In this document: positions 57,523 through 64,000 of the stretch, one piece after another
Numbering within the stretch: the stretch's first letter is position 1
Layout: each line of letters starts with the position of its first letter
Assembly: GCF_002893625.1 (NCBI RefSeq)
Contig: NZ_PKMZ01000005.1
Location: 124,001-188,000 of the forward strand
Reading direction: 5' to 3'
From: Mangrovicella endophytica
Lineage (GTDB): Bacteria; Pseudomonadota; Alphaproteobacteria; Rhizobiales; Rhizobiaceae
Length of the DNA stretch: 64,000 bases
Notes under the pieces: generated by a model
What the model saw: the letters and a program-made list of their open reading frames with translations, nothing else
What the model was told of the DNA's origin: nothing
Databases searched by the model: none
Made by a program: the position numbers and the translations under genes

Positions 57523-60233
57523 CCCGTCCCATCGTCGCAACCTATCGTCTCCAGTTCCGCCAAGGGATGACCTTCGAGACGGCGCAGGAGCTAGCGCCCT
57601 ATCTGAAACGGTTCGGCGTCAGCCACCTCTACGCTTCGCCGGTGTTTCCGGCGTCCCAGGGGTCGACGCACGGCTACGACGTCACCGACTACAACTCCTT
57701 TGACGAACTCCTCGGCGGGCAGGCGGGCTTCACGGCGATGAGCGATGCCCTGGCGGGCCAGGATCTCGGCCTGATGCTCGACTTCGTGCCCAACCATATG
57801 GGCGTCGCGCCGCAGAACGCCTGGTGGGAGGACGTGCTGCGCTGGGGCAGCGAAAGCCGCTATTCCGAAACCTTCGACATCGCCTGGGAGGCCGGCAAGA
57901 TCCTGGTGCCGATCCTCGGCAAGCCCTATGGCGACGCGCTTGCCGACGGCGATCTGTCGGTGAAGCTCGACCTCGAACGCTGCCGCCTGCGCTTCGATTC
58001 GGCCGGCTACGAGCTGCCGATCGACCCGCGCACCTATGGCCATGTTTTCGGGCTCGTCGAGCATGACGAGCGCGAGCGGCTGGTGCGGCGCTTCTCTGTC
58101 GCAACACCGGCCGAGCACGAGGAACTGACAGAGCGCTTCGCCGAGCATCTCGATGACGACAGCTTCCGCAGCGCGCTGGAAGCGGCGGTCGAGACGATCA
58201 ACGCCGACCGTGCCGCCCTTCATGCGCTGCACGAGGCGCAGGCCTGGCGCCTCGCCTGGTGGCGCACCGCGCGCGAGAAGCTGAGCTACCGCCGCTTCTT
58301 CGAGATCGCCGACCTCATCGGCGTGCGCCAGGAGCTGCGCCGGGTGTTCAGCCAGTCGCATGCCATGATGATCCGGCTCGCCCGCGAGCGGCGGATCGAC
58401 GGTATCCGCATCGACCATGTCGACGGCCTCGCCGATCCCAAAGCCTATCTCGAGCAGCTGCGCCGCGCCTTCCAGTCGGTCCGGCGCGATCCGCCGATCT
58501 ATGTCGAGAAGATCCTGACGGGCGAGGAGCGCTTCCGCCGCTCCTGGAATATCCAGGGGACCACCGGCTACGAGTTCATCTCGGCCCTCTCCACCCTCTA
58601 TGTCGACCACGACAAGGAAGAGGGTATGACGGCGGCCTATGCGGATTTCCGCGGCCGCGAAGAGTCGCTGCGTTCGATGATCGTGAAGCAGAAGCGCACG
58701 ATCTTCCTGCGCAACCTCGCCGGCGAGCTCGCCTATCTCACTCGGGAAGCCGTCGCAGTCGCGAGCCGCGGCCTGTCCAGCCGCGACTTCGGCAACGACA
58801 CCATCGCCCGCTCCATCGTCGAGGTCGTGGCCGCGCTGCCGGTCTACCGCACCTATGTCGGCGTCGAAGGCGTGCCGGACGAGGATGTCGCCATCATCGA
58901 CGATGCCGTGGCGCTTGCGACCTCCGGCCGGGAGGTCGAGGCGGACGAACCGATCCAATTCATCGGCAAGCTCCTGAAGCTGGAGTTCGAAGATGGGCAG
59001 GACGTGGCCGGCGCGCTGAACTTCACCCGCCGCTTCCAGCAGACCACCGGCGCGGTGATGGCCAAGGCGGTGGAGGACACCGTCTTCTACCAGTACAACC
59101 GCCTGATCGCACTGAACGAGGTCGGTGGCGAGCCGGATCACTACGGCGGCACGGTCGAGGACTTCCACGAGGCGATGGCGATCCGCTGCGAGGATCAGCC
59201 GGAGGGCCTGCTCGCGACCTCGACGCACGACACCAAGCGCGGCGAGGATGCGCGGGCGCGGCTTTATACGCTGAGCGAGGCGCCTGAGCGCTGGGCCGGT
59301 CTCGTTGCCGGATTCGCCGAAGCGCTGTCGGCCTATCGCGTGACGATCGGCGAGGATCGGGTGTCTCCCGACCCGGCCACCGAGTGGGGCTTCTACCAGT
59401 CGCTGCTCGGCGTCTTGCCGGCGGACTTCGATCCTGCGGATGCTGCCGCACGCGAAAGCCTCGCCGAACGGCTGAAGACCTTCATGGAGAAGGCCGTCCG
59501 CGAGGCGAAGGTGCGCACCAGCTGGACCGCACCCGACGCGGCCTATGAAACGGCGCTCGCCGGCTTCGTGGAAGCGGCGCTGGACGAGAAAAAGTCAGGC
59601 GCCTTCCTGAAGGAGTTCTGGACAAAGGCGCAGGGATTCGTCGCCGCCGGCGCACTGACGTCGCTGTCGCAGACGGTGGTCAAGCTCGCAGCGCCCGGCA
59701 TTCCGGACATCTATCAGGGCAGCGAGTTCTACGACTTCAGCCTCGTCGATCCCGACAACCGCCGCGCCATCGACTTCGATGCCCGTGCGGTGACGCTCGA
59801 GGACGGCCTGTCCGCTGCCGAGGCGCTCGCCCATTGGCGCGATGGCCGCGTGAAGGCCAAGGTAATGGTGGCGGGCCTTGCCGCGCGCGCCGAGGTGCCG
59901 ACGCTCTTCACCGCCGGCCGCTACGTCCCGCTGGAGGTCACGGGCGCCATGGCGCGCCACGTCGTGGCCTTTGCACGGATCGGCGCGGATGGCGCTGCGG
60001 CGGTCGTGGTGGCGCCGCGGCTCTGTCTGCAGCTTCTGGACGGTTCCGAGACACCGGCCGTTCCCGCAGCGCGCTGGGGCGACACGGCTGTGCGGCTGCC
60101 GAAGGAGCTTGCCGGTGCAGATTTCACCGACGTCCTCGTCGGGCGCGACGTCGGGTCGGCGGGGGGCGGGGGCGAAATTCGACTGTCCACGCTGCTGACG
60201 GACCTGCCGGTCGCCTTCCTGATGACGCGCTGA
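57519..60233 (+). CDS. treY: Malto-oligosyltrehalose synthase
   Basis: Isomerises the reducing-end alpha-1,4 bond of malto-oligosaccharides to the alpha,alpha-1,1 bond of trehalose. The 904-residue GH13 protein starts [35 protein letters not shown], a TreY signature. [10 protein letters not shown], nucleophile Asp in [13 protein letters not shown] (near 298), acid Glu in [11 protein letters not shown] (near 330) and [15 protein letters not shown] are intact. It overlaps malQ by 4 bases and ends the treZ-malQ-treY operon 43 bases before thuA. GlgX (treX) is not in the window. Confidence 0.97.
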   Translation: MTRPIVATYRLQFRQGMTFETAQELAPYLKRFGVSHLYASPVFPASQGSTHGYDVTDYNSFDELLGGQAGFTAMSDALAGQDLGLMLDFVPNHMGVAPQNAWWEDVLRWGSESRYSETFDIAWEAGKILVPILGKPYGDALADGDLSVKLDLERCRLRFDSAGYELPIDPRTYGHVFGLVEHDERERLVRRFSVATPAEHEELTERFAEHLDDDSFRSALEAAVETINADRAALHALHEAQAWRLAWWRTAREKLSYRRFFEIADLIGVRQELRRVFSQSHAMMIRLARERRIDGIRIDHVDGLADPKAYLEQLRRAFQSVRRDPPIYVEKILTGEERFRRSWNIQGTTGYEFISALSTLYVDHDKEEGMTAAYADFRGREESLRSMIVKQKRTIFLRNLAGELAYLTREAVAVASRGLSSRDFGNDTIARSIVEVVAALPVYRTYVGVEGVPDEDVAIIDDAVALATSGREVEADEPIQFIGKLLKLEFEDGQDVAGALNFTRRFQQTTGAVMAKAVEDTVFYQYNRLIALNEVGGEPDHYGGTVEDFHEAMAIRCEDQPEGLLATSTHDTKRGEDARARLYTLSEAPERWAGLVAGFAEALSAYRVTIGEDRVSPDPATEWGFYQSLLGVLPADFDPADAAARESLAERLKTFMEKAVREAKVRTSWTAPDAAYETALAGFVEAALDEKKSGAFLKEFWTKAQGFVAAGALTSLSQTVVKLAAPGIPDIYQGSEFYDFSLVDPDNRRAIDFDARAVTLEDGLSAAEALAHWRDGRVKAKVMVAGLAARAEVPTLFTAGRYVPLEVTGAMARHVVAFARIGADGAAAVVVAPRLCLQLLDGSETPAVPAARWGDTAVRLPKELAGADFTDVLVGRDVGSAGGGGEIRLSTLLTDLPVAFLMTR

Positions 60234-60276
60234 GGCTGCCTGCAGCCGGCGGCGAAGAAACGAGGAGACGCCCCCG

Positions 60277-61062
60277 ATGCCTATTCGCACCGTCGTCTGG
60301 AACGAGTTTGTCCATGAGCGGGAGAATGATGCCGTCCGGAGCATCTATCCGGACGGCATCCACGCCACGATTGCGGAGGCGCTCGGCGCCGATCCGGAGA
60401 TCGCGGCCAGTACGGCGACGCTGCAGGAGGCCGAGCACGGTCTTCCGCAGGCGCGTCTCGACGAGACCGACGTGCTCGTCTGGTGGGGACACAAGGCGCA
60501 TGGCGAGGTGTCGGATGCGGTGGTGGAGCGGGTGCAGAACCGCGTCCATCAGGGCATGGGACTGATCGTCCTCCACTCCGGACATTTTTCGAAGATCTTC
60601 CGCCGCATCACCGGTGCACCCTGTTCGCTGCGCTGGCGCGAGGCCGGCGAGCGCGAGCGCATCTGGACGGTGGCACTCGGCCATCCGATCGCGCGCGGCA
60701 TCGGGCCGATGATCGAGCTGCCGAACGAGGAGATGTATGGCGAGCCTTTCGTCGTGCCGGAGCCGGCCGAGACGGTGTTCATTTCCTGGTTCGAAGGCGG
60801 CGAGGTGTTCCGCTCGGGGCTGACCTTCGGAAGCGGGGCAGGGCGCATCTTCTACTTCCGCCCGGGGCACGAGACCTATCCGACCTACCATCACCCGCAG
60901 ATTCGGCAGGTGCTGATCAACGCGGTGCGCTGGGCTTATAATCCGGCGCCGGCCTGGGTCGACGTCGCCGCTGCGCCGAACGTGCCGGTGGAGCGCGCGC
61001 CGGAGCCGATCGTTCGCAAGGGTCCGTCGCTGCACAAGGGCGGCGAAGAGGGTTATCGGTGA
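60277..61062 (+). CDS. thuA: ThuA family trehalose-utilisation protein
   Basis: A 261-residue ThuA (class I glutamine amidotransferase-like fold) protein. Signatures are [52 protein letters not shown] and the C-terminal [19 protein letters not shown]. In Sinorhizobium meliloti thuA and thuB are needed for catabolism of trehalose, and probably of related disaccharides, through 3-keto derivatives. The gene follows treY by 43 bases and overlaps thuB by 4 bases. The usual thuEFGK trehalose importer is not in this window. Confidence 0.93.
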   Translation: MPIRTVVWNEFVHERENDAVRSIYPDGIHATIAEALGADPEIAASTATLQEAEHGLPQARLDETDVLVWWGHKAHGEVSDAVVERVQNRVHQGMGLIVLHSGHFSKIFRRITGAPCSLRWREAGERERIWTVALGHPIARGIGPMIELPNEEMYGEPFVVPEPAETVFISWFEGGEVFRSGLTFGSGAGRIFYFRPGHETYPTYHHPQIRQVLINAVRWAYNPAPAWVDVAAAPNVPVERAPEPIVRKGPSLHKGGEEGYR

Positions 61063-62189
61063 CGCTGGCGGACGAGCCGGGCAGCATGGATGCCGCAGCC
61101 GGCGACGACATGGGCGCGCCGGGCATACCGCGCCTCCTGATCCTCGGGACCGGCGGCATCGCGCATCGCCATGCCGAGCATTTCGGCGCCATTCCCGGCT
61201 GCGCCGTGGTGGCGGCCTGCGACGTCAATGCCGAGCGGGTGAAGGCCTTTGGCGCGATGCATCACATCCCGAACGTATTCGACGATCTGGATGCGGCGCT
61301 CGCCTGGGGCGAGTTCGACGCGGTGATCAACGCCACGCCCGATCCCGTGCACAAGGCGACGACGCTGGCAGCCATCGCGGCCGGCAAGGCGGTGTTCTGC
61401 GAGAAGCCGCTAGCGCTCGACCATGCCGACGCGCTCGCCATGACGGAGGCGGCCGAGGCGGCCGGCGTCGTCAATATGGTGAACCTCACCTATCGTAACG
61501 CCAGCGCCATCCAGATGGCGCGGCGGATGGTGGATGCCGGTGAGATCGGCGCGGTGCGCCACGTGGAGGCAAGCTATCTGCAGAGCTGGCTGACCGGCCG
61601 CCACTGGGGTGACTGGCGCCAAGACGAGCGCTGGCTGTGGCGCCTCTCCTCGGCGCATGGCTCGAAGGGCGTCCTCGGCGATATCGGCATCCATATCCTC
61701 GACTTCGCGACCTTCGGAACGGGCCTTGAGGTGGCGGCGCTGCAGGCGCGGCTGAAGACCTTCGACAAGGCGGCGGGCGGGGCGATCGGCGCCTACAGGC
61801 TGGATGCCAACGACTCCTGCGCGATGACGGTCGAATTCGCCAATGGCGCGCTCGGCGTCATCCATATGAGCCGCTTCGCCACCGGCTATGCCAACGATCT
61901 GCACCTGACGATCCACGGCGAGATGGGCGCCCTGAAGATCTGGTCCAACACCACCGAATCGACGCTCTCGGCCTGTCTCGGCGCTGACATCGAGACGCAG
62001 ACCTGGCGGCCGATCGAATGCCCGCCGACGCCGCGCAATGCCGATCGCTTCGTCATCGCGCTGCTCTCCGGCATCAATGGCGAGCCGAGCTTCCGCCATG
62101 CGAGCGAGGTGCAGAAGCTCCTCGACCTCTGCTTCGTCTCCGATGCCGAGAGGCGGATGCTGCCGGTCGGGACGCTCAGCGGCGGGTGA
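61059..62189 (+). CDS. thuB: ThuB-like Gfo/Idh/MocA oxidoreductase
   Basis: A 376-residue NAD(P)-dependent dehydrogenase. The Rossmann start is [22 protein letters not shown] with [25 protein letters not shown] carries the EKP motif, and [16 protein letters not shown] follows. [17 protein letters not shown] contains the conserved Asp-His pair of this superfamily. The start codon is GTG 61059, overlapping the thuA stop (GTGA) with AGAGGG upstream; an ATG at 61086 is an alternative. With ThuA it should act on trehalose or related disaccharides. The 255 bases after the stop lead to pyc and show no other gene. Confidence 0.92.
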   Translation: MTLADEPGSMDAAAGDDMGAPGIPRLLILGTGGIAHRHAEHFGAIPGCAVVAACDVNAERVKAFGAMHHIPNVFDDLDAALAWGEFDAVINATPDPVHKATTLAAIAAGKAVFCEKPLALDHADALAMTEAAEAAGVVNMVNLTYRNASAIQMARRMVDAGEIGAVRHVEASYLQSWLTGRHWGDWRQDERWLWRLSSAHGSKGVLGDIGIHILDFATFGTGLEVAALQARLKTFDKAAGGAIGAYRLDANDSCAMTVEFANGALGVIHMSRFATGYANDLHLTIHGEMGALKIWSNTTESTLSACLGADIETQTWRPIECPPTPRNADRFVIALLSGINGEPSFRHASEVQKLLDLCFVSDAERRMLPVGTLSGG

Positions 62190-62444
62190 GTCCGTTGACT
62201 CGCGGCAGCACAGCGCTGATGGGCCAGCTGTATCGCGGCCGATCTGTTTCGGCAGATGCGGGGCCACGCCGTGAGAGGCGGGCCATATCGCCGTGATGAT
62301 CGCGATGAGAGGGCTTGACCAAGCCGAGGAGAGGCACTGAAGCTGCCGCCAGGAGAGTGCGCTTGCGAAAACCCATTTTGCACCGCACACTTCAGTATTC
62401 GAGGCTGCCGAAATGGCGGTCCGGGCAAGGGGGGAGCCTTGGGA

Positions 62445-64000
62445 TTGCCGATACGAAAGATACTCGTCGCAAACCGTTCCGAGATCGCCATCCGCGTCTT
62501 CCGCGCCGCCAACGAGCTGGGGCTGCGGACCGTCGCGATCTGGGCGGAGGAGGACAAGCTCGCGCTGCACCGCTTCAAGGCCGACGAGAGCTATCAGGTT
62601 GGCCGCGGGCCGCATCTGACCCGTGATCTCGGCCCGATCGAAAGCTATCTCTCGATCGACGAAGTGATGCGCGTGGCGCGCCTCGCCGGCGCCGATGCCA
62701 TCCATCCCGGCTATGGGCTCCTGTCGGAAAGCCCGGAATTCGCCGAAGCCTGCGCGGAGAACGGCATTACCTTCATCGGCCCGTCGCCGGACACGATGCG
62801 CCGGCTCGGCAACAAGGTCGCCGCGCGCAACCTCGCCATCGAGATCGGCGTACCCGTCGTGCCGGCCACCGAGCCGCTGCCAGACGACTTCGCCGAGGTG
62901 CGCCGCATGGCGGCGGAGATCGGCTATCCCGTGATGCTGAAGGCGTCCTGGGGTGGCGGCGGGCGCGGCATGCGCGCCATCCGCGCGGAAGCCGACCTCG
63001 AGCGCGAGGTGACCGAGGCCAAGCGCGAAGCGAAGGCGGCGTTCGGCAAGGACGAGGTCTATCTCGAAAAGCTCGTCGAGCGCGCCAGGCATGTCGAAGT
63101 GCAGATCCTGGGCGACACGCACGGCACCGTGGTCGACCTCTTCGAGCGCGACTGCTCCATCCAGCGCCGCAACCAGAAGGTCGTGGAGCGGGCGCCGGCG
63201 CCCTATCTCGACGATGCGCAGCGGCGCGAGCTCGCGGCCTATGCCCGCAAGATCGCCAAGGCGACAGCCTATGTCGGCGCCGGCACGGTCGAGTTCTTGA
63301 TGGATGCCGATACGGGCAAGTTCTATTTCATCGAGGTCAATCCGCGCATCCAGGTCGAGCATACCGTCACCGAGCAGGTGACCGGCATCGACATCGTCAA
63401 GGCGCAGATCCACATCCTCGACGGCCATGCGATCGGGACGCCCGCATCCGGTGTGCCGCGCCAGGAAGACATCCGCTTGCATGGCCACGCCCTGCAGTGC
63501 CGCATCACCACCGAGGATCCCGAGCAGAACTTCATCCCGGACTACGGCCGCATCACCGCCTATCGCGGCGCAACCGGCTTCGGCATCCGGCTCGACGGCG
63601 GCACTGCCTATTCCGGCGCGGTGATCACGCGGTTCTACGACCCGCTGCTGGAGAAGGTGACCGCCTGGGCGCCGTCGCCCGAGGAGGCGATCGCCCGCAT
63701 GGACCGGGCGCTGCGCGAGTTTCGGATCCGCGGCGTCGCGACCAACCTGACCTTCCTCGAAGCCATCATCGGCCACCCGAAGTTCCGCGACAACAGCTAC
63801 ACGACGCGGTTCATCGACGAGACGCCGGAGCTGTTCCAGCAGGTCAAGCGGCGCGACCGCGCGACCAAGCTCCTGACCTATCTTGCCGACGTCACCGTCA
63901 ACGGCCATCCGGAAACCAAGAACCGGCCGAAGCCGTCGGCGGACCACGCGCGCCCGGTGCCGCCCGTCTTCAATCTGCCTGTGCAGGACGGCACGCGGCA
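62445..64000 (+). CDS. pyc: Pyruvate carboxylase, N-terminal part (3' end outside window)
   Basis: Biotin enzyme that carboxylates pyruvate to oxaloacetate. The visible 518 residues are the biotin-carboxylase part: PIRKILVANRSEIAIRVFRA start, ATP-grasp loop KASWGGGGRGMRAI, catalytic EVNPRIQVEHTVTEQVTGID, and the later NLTFLEAIIGHPKFRDNSYTT characteristic of Pyc rather than AccC. I place the start at the TTG 62445: it gives the family N-terminus (M-P-I-x-KILVANR), and AGGGGGGAG lies 8 bases upstream. No ATG or GTG is available in frame nearby. The frame is open to the window end, where the carboxyltransferase domain is about to begin. Confidence 0.95.
   Translation, partial: MPIRKILVANRSEIAIRVFRAANELGLRTVAIWAEEDKLALHRFKADESYQVGRGPHLTRDLGPIESYLSIDEVMRVARLAGADAIHPGYGLLSESPEFAEACAENGITFIGPSPDTMRRLGNKVAARNLAIEIGVPVVPATEPLPDDFAEVRRMAAEIGYPVMLKASWGGGGRGMRAIRAEADLEREVTEAKREAKAAFGKDEVYLEKLVERARHVEVQILGDTHGTVVDLFERDCSIQRRNQKVVERAPAPYLDDAQRRELAAYARKIAKATAYVGAGTVEFLMDADTGKFYFIEVNPRIQVEHTVTEQVTGIDIVKAQIHILDGHAIGTPASGVPRQEDIRLHGHALQCRITTEDPEQNFIPDYGRITAYRGATGFGIRLDGGTAYSGAVITRFYDPLLEKVTAWAPSPEEAIARMDRALREFRIRGVATNLTFLEAIIGHPKFRDNSYTTRFIDETPELFQQVKRRDRATKLLTYLADVTVNGHPETKNRPKPSADHARPVPPVFNLPVQDGTR

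Noticed and set aside
61410-63947. 845-codon open frame on the minus strand opposite thuB and pyc
   Set aside because: The plus strand encodes two well-conserved proteins here. The minus-strand product is Asp/Arg/His-rich low-complexity sequence of the kind produced by high-GC antisense frames.

Overview
This window looks like chromosomal DNA of a high-GC alphaproteobacterium, most probably of the order Hyphomicrobiales (Rhizobiales). The clues are the pyruvate carboxylase N-terminus, the membrane-bound PuuD-type urate hydroxylase, the PuuE-UraD fusion, the ThuA/ThuB pair and the style of the urease accessory genes. Genus cannot be fixed from the sequence alone. Coding density is high, with many ATGA-type overlaps. 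I see no insertion sequence, integrase, CRISPR array, rRNA or tRNA.

Region 1 (1-18.9 kb) is a split urease locus. The 3' part of ureC lies at the left edge and ureE, ureF and ureG lie at 16.9-18.9 kb. Between them sit about 16 kb of catabolic genes: a PAS-LuxR regulator, the two subunits of a 3-oxoacid CoA-transferase, a leftward operon (HpcH/HpaI aldolase, DUF6282 metal-hydrolase-like protein, flavodoxin-fold quinone reductase, BKACE/DUF849 enzyme), a divergent IclR regulator, and a rightward operon (complete branched-chain-amino-acid-type ABC importer, two-cupin protein, SDR, iron alcohol dehydrogenase, aldehyde dehydrogenase). Matching GTTC-N-GAAC palindromes lie in front of both operons. 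This is the best candidate here for an undescribed catabolic system; its substrate is not evident.

Region 2 (19-38.4 kb) holds an MFS transporter, a secreted DUF4142 protein and a near-complete purine-degradation locus. The leftward operon encodes PuuE-UraD, allantoicase and ureidoglycolate lyase. The rightward operon encodes UraH, XdhA, XdhB, XdhC, a BMP-type ABC importer, PuuD and GuaD, and an FAH-family hydrolase follows. cspA lies between the two. Together they should convert guanine, hypoxanthine and xanthine to glyoxylate and urea, which the nearby urease would split to ammonia.

Region 3 (38.7-62.2 kb) is alpha-glucan and trehalose metabolism. GlgE, a TreS-maltokinase fusion and GlgB form the GlgE pathway operon. 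TreZ, MalQ and TreY form the maltooligosyl-trehalose operon, followed by ThuA and ThuB (trehalose catabolism by 3-keto intermediates). An aldo/keto reductase, a membrane diguanylate cyclase, a large transglutaminase-like DUF2126 protein and a zinc peptidase lie between the two carbohydrate operons. The right edge carries the 5' part of pyruvate carboxylase, apparently starting at a TTG codon.

All functional calls rest on reading the translated sequences by eye. No database search was run.
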